This document shows, piece after piece, positions 45,633-57,568 of a stretch of 64,000 nucleotides of DNA. The notes beneath the pieces are model-generated. The model was not told the DNA's origin, did no database searches, and saw only the letters and a list, made by a program, of their open reading frames with translations. Position numbers and translations under genes: made by a program. Position 1 is the stretch's first letter. The number at the start of each line of letters is the position of its first letter. Source of the stretch: Artocarpus heterophyllus (taxonomy: Eukaryota; Streptophyta; Magnoliopsida; Rosales; Moraceae); assembly GCA_025403435.1 (NCBI GenBank), contig CM046338.1, positions 21,350,392 through 21,414,391 of the forward strand, written 5' to 3'.

Positions 45633-47776
45633 TGTCACGCCCCGGAGTACGGGAGGTGACGTGGTGGAATATTTAGATTAATTAAAAGTGGATTTAATTA
45701 AAAATCGAGAGTTTGAGAATCAAATTAAATAAAAATTAAGAAGATTTTCCACCACATTTTATAAAAGAATTTATAAATATTAAGCAAATAATAATAATTG
45801 AATAAAAACCGCGAATATGGGTTCCACAACCCACAACTTGTGCACACACATGGTTCTGACAATATCACTAATACAATTACAGTCCAAGTACAAATAAAGT
45901 TAAGTCTTACATGCCTTGATTAATACTACAGAATATAAATAAACTCTCCTATTGCTCCTGAGTTCGGTCCGAAGAATCTTCTCCAAACCTAAATGGAAGA
46001 CCACCTAGATGGGGGAAATTCAAAACAATAAAACGTGAGCGAAAGGCTCAGTAGGACTATGTTTTATAAATAATTTAATTTGAAGAAACAGTTCATTGTT
46101 AGGAGTACTCAAAAGAGAACTTAATAAATAAATACATAAATGCATAATTTGAGTAGAGCCGTTCTGACATAGAACGGTCTACTCGTATAACCAAAAACAC
46201 CATTTTCCTTTTTCCTAGGCAAACCATGAAATCACCACCGTAGTGGCCCAGCTGGGTTTCGGGACCTGCCCCCAAGGTCGATCGCTACATGACCCGATCT
46301 CTGATATGGCATCATGCCCATGTGTTTATTATCATTATCATTCAAAACCCAATTACTGAGTGTTGTCAATTACATTTATTATGAAATTCATTTCATATCA
46401 CGGTATATTAAAATATAACCGATAAAACTATTTTCAAACAACCGTTGAAAACATTTTGATAGAAATCCTTTTCAAAGCCAAATCATTTCAAAACCAGGCT
46501 ACCAAAGAAATAGGATAGAAGTCCTACCTCAGTACTCGTGCCGGTACCCCACACCGTAATCCCTGTCCGCTATACGTTAGCTCCACGGAACCACGAATGA
46601 TCCTAGATACAAACTAAGTCGATCAATATCTAGTTCGAGACATTCTATGTTACTAAATCATTTCATGATGTCCTAGTGTGCCATTTGTACCTTTAAAATC
46701 ATCCTATAAGGTTGGGATTTAAATCAGGGTTCAAAATAGTGAAAACGGGTAAAAATCACAAAATTTTCCATGCCTCGGTCGGCCTGCCGGACGCCCTGCT
46801 TCGGCCTGCCGGAAACAAGGTTCGGCCTGCCGAACATTTCCCCAGATTCGGCCTGCCGGTCGGAAGAACACCGGCCTGCCGATCATCACTCCGGCCTGCC
46901 GAACATGAACTTCGGCCTGCCGAATTGGGAAAACCCAGAAATCCCAGCCACGGGTTTCTCGATCCCCAAAATCCAAATCTTGTTTCTGACCTGTTTTTCT
47001 CAAATCCCAGGCATGAAAAACAACTATAGTTGATAGAAAAACATTCTAGAACATGTTTGGAATAATTTAAACAACATTTAAACTCGAAATCCTCAAAAAT
47101 CCGAAAATGAGAAAAAGAGGAGAAAAATGAAAAATCTTGAATTCAATCCGTTTTTCTTCAATCTAAGCTTAGATTCTAGTTGTTCTAAGCTCATTTAACA
47201 CAAATCCACGGTTTTCTAAGCTAAAACAAACTTACATTTCAAAAACACACAAAATTGAAAATTTTGTAAAAAGTTTAGAAATTTCGAATCTAACCTCGAA
47301 TCGAAGCTTCAATCCGCGTTCTCGGTTGCCGAATCACGTCCCCGAGCTTCCTCCTTGCTGTTCCGAAGCTTGGATTCGAATGTGGTTTCAAAAATTTTTG
47401 AAAGAGATTGAGAGAGAGTGAGCTGCCGAGAGAGAGAGAGAGAGAAGAGAGAGAATGAAACCGGGAGAGTGAGGAGAGAGAGAGCAAGGAAGGAAATAAA
47501 TAGAGAAAATCGGTGGGCGGTTTTACTGTGCAAAAACCATGTGCCGCCCACGGTTTTGCAAAACGGAGTATTTTTAACATTTTACAAATTGTTGTGTTTT
47601 AAAACTCAAAACATCATTTTAAAACAATAAGAAATCATTTGAACACATCAATTTAACAAAACAACCAAAAACTCAAAATCCAACCAAATAATCTAATTAA
47701 AGTTAAAACTTTAATTATGGCACACCAATTCATCATTTACATTACATTAACCTTAAATAAATTTCGGGACGTTACA
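45633..47776 (-). repeat. gypsy-2 3' LTR (2,144 bp)
   Basis: On the element strand it begins TGTAACGTCCC and ends GGGGCGTGACA. Seven copies of CGGCCTGCCG lie at 46780-46922 with spacings of 20-26 bases. Confidence 0.95.
46780..46922. repeat. CGGCCTGCCG minisatellite in gypsy-2 LTR
   Basis: Copies start at 46780, 46802, 46823, 46849, 46872, 46892 and 46913. The second LTR has the same array at about 53669-53811 with one copy changed (CGGCCTACCG). The motif CGGCAGGCCG is nearly palindromic around GGCC. Confidence 0.9.
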
Positions 47777-47792
47777 ACTCTCCACCCCTAAA
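47777..47792 (-). other. gypsy-2 polypurine tract
   Basis: TTTAGGGGTGGAGAGT on the element strand, directly before the 3' LTR. Confidence 0.85.
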
Positions 47793-47824
47793 AGAAATTT
47801 CGTCCTCGAAATTTACAACTCATC

Positions 47825-49279
47825 TCAAAAACAAAACAAATGCGGATACAATTCCCGCATACTCGACTCTAGTTCCCAAGTGGCTTCATCAACCCCGTGA
47901 TGTTGCCACACGATCTTTACCAACGGTATCTCACGACGACGCAAGCTAATCACTTTCCGGTCGATGATCTGAATCGGCACTTCTTCGTACGTCGTATCCT
48001 CTTGAACCTGCACATCGCGAAACGATACTATCTTACCCTGCTCAGGTGGACATTTCCTAAGCATCGACACATGAAACACATCATGCACATAAGAAAGTTC
48101 AGGCGGAAGATCAAGCCGATAAGCGACCACACCAACTCGCTGAGTGATCTCGAACGGCCCAATATACCTCGGCGCGAGTTTCCCACTCACTCCGAACCGC
48201 ATAGTTCCCTTACGAGGTGACACCCTCAAGAGAACAAAATCTCCAACCGCGAACTCTAAGGGTCTACGTCTCCTATCTGCGTAGCTCTTCTGTCGACTCT
48301 GAGCTGCTCTCAACCGATCCCGAATCACCGCGACTTTCTCGTTGCTGTCACGAATCTCATCTGGCCCAAGAATAACTCTATCTTCCGGCTCGGCCCAACA
48401 CACAGGTGACCGAAACGGTCGCCCATACAATGCCTCAAATGGTGCCATACCGATACTCGCCTGATAACTGTTGTTGTACGCGAACTCCGCCAAATGCAAA
48501 CATTGCTTCCAATTCCCGCCGAAGTCCAACGCACAAGCACGCAACATATCCTCGAGAACCTGAATAACCCGCTCAGACTGCCCATCAGTCTGAGGATGAA
48601 ACGCCGTACTGAAGTTCAAATCCGTACCCAAAGCCTCCTGAAAACTCCTCCAGTACTTAGCATTAAACCTGGTGTCTCGATCAGAGGTGATGGATAAAGG
48701 AACTCCATGCAACCTCACAATGTTCTGCATATACAACTCCCCGAGAATCTTCCTCGAACACGTCGACCTAAACGGAATGAAATGCGCCGATTTCGTCAAC
48801 CTGTCGACCACAACCCAAACTGCATCATGCCGCTGCTCCGTCCTCGGCAAACCTGTGAGAAAATCCATCGTCACATGCTCCCATTTCCACCCTGGAATAG
48901 GAAGCGGTTGAAGCTGACCTGCAGGCTTCTGATGCTCAGCTTTCACCTGAAGACACGTCGAACACTTGGCCACGTACTCTCGAACATCTTTCTTCATGCC
49001 TCTCCACCAATATTGTCTCTTCAAATCATGATACATCTTGGTGCTCCCCGGATGAATAGTGAACTGAGACCTATGAGCTTCGTCTAGAACGGCTTTCGTC
49101 ACCTCGGTGATAACTGGAACTGCAAGACGCTCATGGAAGTACAACGATCCATCTGCATGCACGCTCCATTCCTCGAACTGCTCCCCGTTCTGAATTCGCG
49201 ACCGAATCCCCTGCAAATGTCGATCCTGCCACTGACCTTGCTTCACCATCCGAACAAGAGCTGGAGTCGCTTCCACATG
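47825..49279 (-). pseudogene. gypsy-2 integrase segment with chromodomain-like tail
   Basis: Open for about 484 codons. The zinc-binding HHCC part (IHPGSTKMYHDL ... CSTCLQVKAEH), the catalytic residues in MDFLTGLPR, SDRDTRF and GQSERVIQ, the GPFEITQRVG block and the tail HHGVDEATWELESSM are all intact. The tail is related to chromodomains that guide integration to certain chromatin in chromoviruses (family knowledge). Confidence 0.94.
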
Positions 49280-50368
49280 CTATAACGAAACTCGATCACC
49301 ATCTTCATGATACAGTAGCCGATACTCACTCACTATCGCATCCCTGCTCCAGTCCTCAAAAATCAAACAAGCGAGAATCCCTGAAGACTTCCTGCTAAGC
49401 GCGTCCGCGACCACGTTAGCTTTCCCGGGATGATACTGCAAAGCGAAATCATAATCCTCCATGTACTCCACCCATCTACGCTGCCTCAGATTGAGATCCC
49501 TCTGAGTGAACAAATGCCTCAAACTCTTGTGATCAGAGAAGACCTGAAATGACGCTCCATACAAGTAACATCTCCAAATCTTCAGCGCGTAGATCACTGC
49601 CGCAAGCTCTAAATCGTGAGTAGGATAATTTCGCTCGTGAGGTCGTAGCTGTCTCGATCCGTATGCAACCACACGTCCATGCTGCATCAACACGCATCCA
49701 AGTCCGCGCCCTGAAGCATCAGCATAAACCTCATACGGCTCATTACTGCAAGGAATAATCAACACTGGAGCTGAAGTCAACCGGTTCTTCAATTCCTGAA
49801 AAGCAGACTCACAGTCTTCATCCCACTCAAACCTGACATTTTTCTTGATCAATCTCGTCAACGGAGCTGCAATCTTTGAAAAGTCCTTTACAAATTTCCT
49901 ATAATATCCAGCAAGACCTAAGAAGCTGCGAATCTCCGCTACATTCCTTGGTCGTTTCCACTCCAATATAGCTTCAATCTTGGATGGATCCACTGAAATA
50001 CCATGCTCCGAGATGACATGACCCAGAAATTTGACCTCAGTCAACCAAAACTCACACTTTTCCCTCTTAGCATACAACTGGTGCTCCCGCAGAGTCTGAA
50101 GCACGATCCGAAGATGCTGCTCATGCTCCTCCCAAGTCTTAGAATACACAAGAATATCATCGATGAACACGATCACAAACTGATCCAGATACGGCCTAAA
50201 TATCCTGTTCATCAAATCCATAAAAGCTGCTGGAGCATTCGTCAACCCAAAAGACATAACCAGAAACTCGAAGTGCCCATACCGAGTCCTAAAAGCTGTC
50301 TTGGGAATGTCCTCTTCCTTGATCCTGAGCTGATGATAACCTGAACGCAAATCAATCTTTGAGAAGTA
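49280..50368 (-). pseudogene. gypsy-2 reverse transcriptase and RNase H segment
   Basis: The catalytic FIDDILVYS lies at about polyprotein codons 751-754. [19 protein letters not shown] and [12 protein letters not shown] follow. RNase H starts at [15 protein letters not shown] and ends at [12 protein letters not shown]. The TAG at 49282-49280 lies in the linker to integrase. Confidence 0.93.
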
Positions 50369-51535
50369 TCACGAACCTCCCAACTGATCAAATAGCTCAT
50401 CAATCCTAGGCAAGGGATACTTGTTCTTCACCGTAACACGATTCAGCTGCCGATAATCCACACATAACCTGAGAGTCCCATCGTGCTTCTTAGCGAACAA
50501 AACTGGTGCTCCCCATGGAGATGTGCTATTCCGAATATACTCTTTATCAGCAAGCTCCTGAAGTTGCTTCCTCACTTCCTTCATTTCTACCGACGCCATC
50601 CGATAAGGTGCCATAGAAATCGGTGTTGTCCCTGGAAACAACTCGATACCAAACTCAATCTCCCGATGCGGTGGTAACCCTGATAACTCGTCGGGGAAGA
50701 CATCCTCGAACTCATCAACCACCGGAATCGCTACACTACTACTCGAAACATAGGGCTCGCAATCTAGATTGGTAAGAAAAGCAAAACAATCTAGATTCCT
50801 TCGCCCTCTTAGACATGACTTCATAAGACGCTCACTCATTAGCCAATCACCACCACCCTGGTAAGTGATTACCGTCCCCCTATCAGACACTAGGGTTACT
50901 TTCCTAAGTTGGCAGTCCACAACTGCACTATACCTGGACAACCAGTCCATCCCTAAAATCACATCATAGGAACTCATGGGGAGTACAATCAAATCACTTT
51001 TCAAAATCTCATCCCCAATCTTTATTTTACAAGATTTACACATACAATTTACACACACCCGCCCCAAGGGAGAAGTTACAACTAGGGGTTCATTAAACTC
51101 TTCTACTTCTAATCCCAAGGCATGTACAAAAGAACTCGAAATGAGAGAATGAGAGGCACCAGTATCAAATAAAACGCGAGCTAGAGATCTGGAAACCAAA
51201 ATCATACCATCGACAACCGCGTTACCAGTCTGAGAATCTGACCCTCTAGATGCCATTGCATGAACCTGCACTGGCACTTTCCCTTTTCCTCTACCAACAT
51301 TACTGGGTCCTGGATTACTCGGCCGATGCTGCTGAGATGGAGATGACTGCACACTACCTGTACTCGGAGCTCTATACTGAGGAACACTGCGCTGAAAATA
51401 CTGCGGCTGCTGTCCCCGTGTCGGATATGAGAATTGCTGAGGAGAGAACTGCGGATACTGCAACTGCGGGTACTGCGGAGGCGGAGGTAGGGTCTGAGGC
51501 TGAGGCTGAGATGAACGACTGGCATCCTCCCCGGT
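50369..51535 (-). pseudogene. gypsy-2 protease and N-terminal reverse transcriptase segment
   Basis: A Gln/Pro-rich linker leads to the protease with intact DTGAS at about polyprotein codon 418. The segment then enters the reverse transcriptase ([18 protein letters not shown]) and ends at the TGA directly before YFSKIDL. Confidence 0.92.
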
Positions 51536-52417
51536 CTACGATCCAAGACGAGCACTCCTGATCGGGCAATTCCTCTTGATGTGTCCGGGCTGCTGACAGA
51601 AATGACAATGAAAGCTGTAGGGATTGCTACGCCCGTTGCCAGACGAACTGCTGCTGCCACTGGTCGCACCGCCTTGCTTGCCTTTCCCCGGAGCTGGACG
51701 ACTACTAATGCTCTTCCTGCCACTCCTCTGCGGTCCTCCTGAAGCCTTGGCTCGGTCCTCACAATACTGCACGTAATCATTCTCCACGGAGATCGCCGAC
51801 GACACAAGCTCTCCGAAACCCCTAAGCCGTAGAGCAACCAACTGCCGCTGAATAGGAGCCTTGAGCCCTTCCTGGAACTTGATGCATTTCTCGCGCTCCG
51901 ATGCCACAGCTGATGGAGCAAACCTAGCCAACTCATTAAATCTTGCCTCATACTCTCGAACTGATAGATCACCCTGCTGCAATCTATAAAACTCAGTTGC
52001 TTTCTGATCTCTATATCCCTGCGAAAAATACCGATCATAGAACAGCTCCTCGAACTTGTCCCAACCGATATCGCCACCGCGCTCCAGACGCTTAGTTTGT
52101 TTCCACCAGGTGTTGGCGCCACCCTCGAGCTTATACGCCGTGAATTCCACACGATACTCCTCAGGCACACCAAGGGTATCCAAATGCTTCAAGATCGAAT
52201 CCAACCAATACTCTACTAGCTGCGGATCCCCATTGCCATCAAAAGTTGGAATAGACGCCCGCCGGAATTCCTTAAAGAAAGCATGCCGACTACCAACACT
52301 GGAGTCTTCCAGTCTAGCCCTGGCTGCCATCTGCCGGAAGGCCGCAAAAATAGACCTCATCATGCTCTCATCATTTCCGAACTCGGCATCAGCAGTCGAA
52401 CGACGTCTAGGTGCCAT
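51536..52417 (-). pseudogene. gypsy-2 gag segment
   Basis: 293 residues up to the first stop. It includes the retrotransposon gag core (VEYWLDSILKHLD, YKLEGGANTWWK, DKFEELFYDRYF) and near the end the zinc knuckle CHFCQQPGHIKRNC. The stop lies a few residues after the knuckle, so a gag-only product would be nearly normal. Confidence 0.92.
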
Positions 52418-52507
52418 TCTCTCACTTCTGAAAACAAAATTTGGACTGTCAGAGGTATTTCATTGTCAAATCTATGTGTGCACAATTCCCAAGGTTCATA
52501 ACCTTGA

Positions 52508-52519
52508 GCTCTGATACCA
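52508..52519 (-). other. gypsy-2 primer-binding site
   Basis: GCTCTGATACCA on the plus strand, TGGTATCAGAGC on the element strand, three bases from the 5' LTR; tRNA-Met type, the same as gypsy-1. Confidence 0.93.
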
Positions 52520-52522
52520 TTC

Positions 52523-54659
52523 TGTCACGCCCCGGAGTACGGGAGGTGACGTGGCGAAATATTTAGATTAATTAAAAGCGGATTTAATTAAAAATCGAGA
52601 GTTTGAGAATCAAATTAAATAAAAATTAAGAAGATTTTCCACCACATTTTATAAAAGAATTTATAAATATTAAGCAAATAATAATAATTGAATAAAAACC
52701 GCGAATATGGGTTCCACAACCCACAACTTGTGCACACACATGGTTCTGACAATATCACTAATACAATTACAGTCCAAGTACAAATAAAGTTAAGTCTTAC
52801 ATGCCTTGATTAATACTACAGAATATAAATAAACTCTCCTATTGCTCCTGAGTTCGGTCCGAAGAATCTTCTCCAAACCTAAATGGAAGACCACCTAGAT
52901 GGGGGAAATTCAAAACAGTAAAACGTGAGCGAAAGGCTCAGTAGGACTAAGTTTTATAAATAATTTAATTTGAAGAAACAGTTCATTGTTAGGAGTACTC
53001 AAAAGAGAACTTAATAAATAAATACATAAATGCATAATTTGAGTAGAGCCGTTCTGACATAGAACGGTCTACTCGTATAACCAAAAACACCATTTTCCTT
53101 TTTCCTAGGCAAACCATGAAATCACCACCGTAGTGGCCCAGCTGGGTTTCGGGACCTGCCCCCAAGGTCGATCGCTACACGACCCGATCTCTGATATGGC
53201 ATCATGCCCATGTGTTTATTATCATTATCATTCAAAACCCAATTACCGAGTGTTGTCAATTACATTTATTATGAAATTCATTTCATATCACGGTATATTA
53301 AAATATAACCGATAAAACTATTTTCAAACAACCGTTGAAAACATTTTGATAGAAATCCTTTTCAAAGCCAAATCATTTCAAAACCAGGCTACCAAAGAAA
53401 TAGGATAGAAGTCCTACCTCAGTACTCGTGCCGGTACCCCACACCGTAATCCCTGTCCGCTATACGTTAGCTCCACGGAACCACGAATGATCCTAGATAC
53501 AAACTAAGTCGATCAATATCTAGTTCGAGACATTCTATGTTACTAAATCATTTCATGATGTCCTAGTGTGCCATTTGTACCTTTAAAATCATCCTATAAG
53601 GTTGGGATTTAAATCAGGGTTCAAAATAGTGAAAACGGGTAAAAATCACAAAATTTTCCATGCCTCGGTCGGCCTGCCGGACGCCCTGCTTCGGCCTGCC
53701 GGAAACAAGGTTCGGCCTGCCGAACATTTCCCCAGATTCGGCCTGCCGGTCGGAAGAACACCGGCCTACCGATCATCACTCCGGCCTGCCGAACATGAAC
53801 TTCGGCCTGCCGAACTGGGAAAACCCAGAAATCCCAGCCACGGGTTTCTCGATCCCCAAAATCCAAATCTTGTTTCTGACCTGTTTTTCTCAAATCCCAG
53901 GCATGAAAAACAACTATAGTTGATAGAAAAACATTCTAGAACATGTTTGGAATCATTTAAACAACACTTAAACTCGAAATCCTCAAAAATCCGAAAATGA
54001 GAAAAAGAGGAGAAAAATGAAAAATCTTGAATTCAATCCGTTTTTCTTCAATCTAAGCTTAGATTCTAGTTGTTCTAAGCTCATTTAACACAAATCCACG
54101 GTTTTCTAAGCTAAAACAAACTTAGATTTCAAAAACACACAAAATTGAAAATTTTGTAAAAAGTTTAGAAATTTCGAATCTAACCTCGAATCGAAGCTTC
54201 AATCCGCGTTCTCGATTGCCGAATCACGTCCCCGAGCTTCCTCCTTGCTGTTCCGAAGCTTGGATTCGAATGTGGTTTCAAAAATTTTTGAAAGAGATTG
54301 AGAGAGAGTGAGCTGCCGAGAGAGAGAGAGAGAGAGAATGAAACCGGGAGAGTGAGGAGAGAGAGAGGAAGGAAGGAAATAAATAGAGAAAATCGGTGGG
54401 CGGTTTTACTGTGCGAAAACCATGTGCCGCCCACGGTTTTGCAAAACGGAGTATTTTTAACATTTTACAAATTGTTGTGTTTTAAAACTCAAAACATCAT
54501 TTTAAAACAATAAGAAATCATTTGAACACATCAATTTAACAAAACAACCAAAAACTCAAAATCCAACCAAATAATCTAATTAAAGTTAAAACTTTAATTA
54601 TGGCACACCAATTCATCATTTACATTACATTAACCTTAAATAAATTGCGGGACGTTACA
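52523..54659 (-). repeat. gypsy-2 5' LTR (2,137 bp)
   Basis: Nearly identical to 45633-47776. On the element strand it runs from TGTAACGTCCCGC (54659) to GGGGCGTGACA (52523). GGTCC follows at 54660-54664. Confidence 0.95.
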
Positions 54660-54664
54660 GGTCC

Positions 54665-55127
54665 ATAGGGCAGCTACCTCCCCCAGCTGTGCCCTTGACT
54701 CTAGAACATGAATGAGGATCATCCATTGGCTCTGGTGACAAGTAGTGGTCACCTATCAACGAAGTAGATAGTTTTATTTTTCCATACAAATTTGTGTACT
54801 ACGATGTACAAGTGAATCAGTGCATCGTTGCAACGTACTATTTGAAAAATAAAAATTATAACAAAATCCTAGAATATTAGGCACCACTGACATCGCCACT
54901 TCTCTTGTCTTTTGCTCGAGCGTCGTATCTTGTTGTCACCCCCATTCGCCACCCTTAGTTCTTCTTTATATATTTTTTGTTGACATAGAAATCTAAAAAA
55001 TGAACATAATCAATCAAGTTCTTTTTTTTCCTATTCTTTTTGTCGTAGCTAGGAATCTTGTACCATCACAAGGTAAATATTTAAGTATTCTTATGTAAAG
55101 TCTTATTTTTGCTCATACCAACCTACA
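54665..55127. other. no gene seen
   Basis: Host sequence that was continuous with 45540-45632 before gypsy-2 inserted. No frame or repeat was recognised. Confidence 0.45.
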
Positions 55128-55277
55128 GGGTGTTTAGAACAATAATTTAAACCGTTGATTTGAACAATTAACAATGTAAAGTTCTCATATATCATAGTAA
55201 AAAACTACAATATTAGCTCTTATATGTTATAATTTTTAAACCTTAACCGATGGTTTAAACTGCTTTTCTAAACACTT
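55128..55277. mobile_element. MITE-like element, about 150 bp
   Basis: GGGTGTTTAGAA at the left end is mirrored by TTCTAAACACTTT at the right, and inner blocks TTTAAACC and GGTTTAAA also pair. It is similar in its ends to the elements at 7089 and 16328. Right end decayed. Confidence 0.55.
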
Positions 55278-55399
55278 TACTATTAGGCTGGAATGTGACA
55301 TTAAGCTTACCATAACACGACAAAGAATATTAACATTTTTATTTACACGCCTACGTGGAGGTCAACCAAAGCCTTCTAAATAAAGTTAAAGGGCATCAG

Positions 55400-55750
55400 A
55401 AGTGCCGCTCACCACACAGGTGGCAGCTGAGGTGGACAAGGGAGTTGTCTATTTTTTGGGTCCCCGGTTGAAATAAATTGTGCTGTGTCTTTTATTTTTT
55501 AAGAAGTCGCTATTTGCTATAAAGAGAAAAACCCATCTGCTATTCGTCTTCCCTTCTCCACCATCTCTTTCGTCGGACTCCAACCTTTTTGCCACCGACG
55601 GCACCATTGTTCACCGTGATCCCTCAAGATTTTTTCTTTATTATCAGAACATCGAATTTTCTCACTCACACGTCTTCTTCTTCTTCTCCTCTCCCAAGAG
55701 AAAACTCAATAAGATTCTCCCCAAAAAAAAAAAAAAGAGAATGCCAGAAT
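55400..55750 (+). promoter_or_regulatory. promoter and 5'-leader-like sequence without a following gene
   Basis: GCTATAAAGAG at 55517-55527 is a good TATA-like box. A pyrimidine-rich stretch (CTTCCCTTCTCCACC) follows within 40 bases, as in plant core promoters and leaders. No credible coding frame follows before 56000. It could be the remains of a lost gene. Confidence 0.25.
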
Positions 55751-56700
55751 AATGAACAAAATTAGTAGAGTTATTTCTTTTGTTCTAGAAATAATAAAGT
55801 TGTTTAATAAAATAACGAACCAACATAAATAGATCCCATAGTTTCGTTCTAAAAATCTAGATAAAATTGCAAGAGATGAGAACATAGACCTAAACCTAAT
55901 TCGCAAATCTCGTGGTCTCTTCATCATTTTTAATTTTTAAGAAGCAAACGAAACTATTTCGCTTCATTTTAGGAATTTATGGAGGTGCAACAAGAACCTC
56001 GACTGCGGCTAGCTCAACAACTGCCATCTAACCTTTTTTAGGTTAAAAAAATAGAAACGAAATAGTTTAGTTTGAATCTGGAAAACAAAAAAGGAGAAGA
56101 AGAAGCCGCATAAAGAAGATGACTTTTAACCAAGTAAGGGACACCGCAGCTGCCATGTTTGCAAGGAAGGCATCTCTTTTGCCCTTAGCTTTATTCTTCC
56201 TAGACTTATGATCATACACAATACGATGTGCAATAATTAGGATATCTTTCATCTTTTTTTTTTTTTTTTTTCATATACCCCTATCGGATCATGTAATTTC
56301 CGTTTACTTATTGGTGTCCTAAATTTCTGCCAATGATACCATGATCTTATTTTTTTTGGGGTGGAGTAGAGTAATTTCGCTTATAAAGAGTTGACTTTCA
56401 GACATATCATTTTTTTTAGTGTAGTTTTTTCATGAAAGCGGTATGGATGAATTATAAATAATTGAGACTTCAAAAATAGTATGTAGCCTAATTAACACTA
56501 TTTTTAAGCAAGAAGGACATAAATAAGCACTTTTTAAGAGCCCATTTGGGGATTATGAGTTGAACAAAAAAGTTCTAGTTCAAACATGTTTTGCTACATT
56601 ATTTTTTCTTACAGAAATTGAAATGCTACAATATTTTCACTTCTAATTTTTTCTTTCAATCATGATTCTAACTGTCCTCTAACTTGATATATGAACAGAG
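55751..56700. other. no gene seen
   Basis: AT-rich sequence with poly(T) near 56252-56271. Short minus-strand frames are present but match nothing I know. Confidence 0.45.
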
Positions 56701-57175
56701 AAAATCAAAATAACGAAGGACATAAATGTTGATGCTTCCAGCAGTGATCAGAGATTTTGAAGTTTTGTTATGGCAGCTCTGTTAAAGAAACTTGATAGTA
56801 GTTTTTTTGTTCGTGAAGCTAAAGCTAAAGCTATTTCCATCAATCTTTTATGGCCAATAGATATTGGTCTATATATCCAATTTGTAGAGATTGACGCATT
56901 GAAAATCGTCCTAAGTTATTGATCCATCTTCTATATTTTGTAATGAATTTGGATTTTTATTGTTAGATGTGTCTATCTTTTTTTTTTTTTTTTCTAAGAG
57001 TTAAGTTATATTATGTGTACAAAGAAGCTAATAGGGCTGCCCATTTTATGGTTGTTTATGCTCTTATTATTAACGATGAGCTAATTTAGTTGAAGGACTC
57101 TACCCTTCATAGAATCTTTTATTGTAACTAACGCTTATTCTCATCAATAAAGTTATTATTCTGAAAAAAAAAAAT
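56701..57175 (+). pseudogene. 3' end of a LINE-type element: RNase H (RVT_3) remnant with poly(A)
   Basis: One frame reads MAALLKKLDSSF, then AKAISINLLWPIDIG and FVEIDALKIVL, followed after a break by VYKEANRAAHFM. This order is that of the RVT_3 RNase H domain found at the C-terminus of plant LINE ORF2 and related proteins. The equivalents of Asp and His residues are partly lost. AATAAA at about 57148 and an A-run at 57163-57174 mark the retroposed 3' end. Confidence 0.7.
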
Positions 57176-57568
57176 AAATCTAATCACATCATTTCATACC
57201 TCTAGTTCCCCATTTATGTTGAGAAATATTGGAGGATAAGCCATTACTGTTGTGGAGTTTTTCCACCATTTGTAAGAATGTCGTTATTATCTTGGCCAAA
57301 TTCTTGCAGTTTTAGACCTTTTGTTATTAAATCCCTTTTTTTAATAGAAAAAGAGTTCGGTAATAAAAAGCACTCCCGGTGGTTTGATAAATATCTATCA
57401 CAAATGTTAAGGAGCACTCTATATCATAAAGCACCATACACTAATAAAAAATTAGTCTCATAATATGAGATTTAATAGTCTCATAATATGGGATCTACTT
57501 TCTACAAACTAGTTGTGTGGTGCTGAAAACTGGTCGTATCTTAGGCATTATTCCTTTATTATTGGAGC
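57176..57568. other. no gene seen
   Basis: AT-rich sequence up to the copia-2 solo LTR. GGAGC at 57564-57568 is its left flank. Confidence 0.45.

Larger units (their letters stand above)
47825..52417 (-). pseudogene. gypsy-2 gag-pol polyprotein, one frame with three stops
   Basis: From the ATG at 52417 to the TAA at 47825 there are 1,531 codons in a single frame with no frameshift. Stops are TAG at 51538-51536, TGA at 50371-50369 and TAG at 49282-49280. Compared with gypsy-1 the stops replace AAG, an Arg-type codon and TAT. Domain order is gag, protease, reverse transcriptase, RNase H, integrase, chromodomain-like tail. Catalytic motifs are all present. Whether the element can move with enzymes supplied by other copies is open. 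Confidence 0.95.
45633..54659 (-). mobile_element. gypsy-2: complete, young Ty3-gypsy element, 9,027 bp
   Basis: Both LTRs, primer site, one long gag-pol frame and polypurine tract are present, flanked by GGTCC on both sides (45628-45632, 54660-54664). It is the same family as gypsy-1. The two LTRs differ by roughly 17 substitutions and a short GA-repeat indel by eye (about 0.8%), which means a recent insertion. The chromodomain-like tail and long LTRs suggest a Tekay/Del chromovirus (inference). Confidence 0.97.

Noticed and set aside
46780..46922. Regularly spaced repeats as a possible CRISPR array
   Set aside because: The repeats are only 10 bases, the spacers are about 10-16 bases, and they lie inside a plant LTR.
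46712..47029. Repeated frames of 87-107 codons across the minisatellite in the gypsy-2 LTRs
   Set aside because: They arise from the GC-rich CGGCCTGCCG repeats and are open on both strands. No protein features are seen.
51202..52173. 323-codon minus-strand frame overlapping gypsy-2 gag
   Set aside because: It is the alternative frame of gag, Arg/Ser/Leu-rich, and not conserved in the domain sense.
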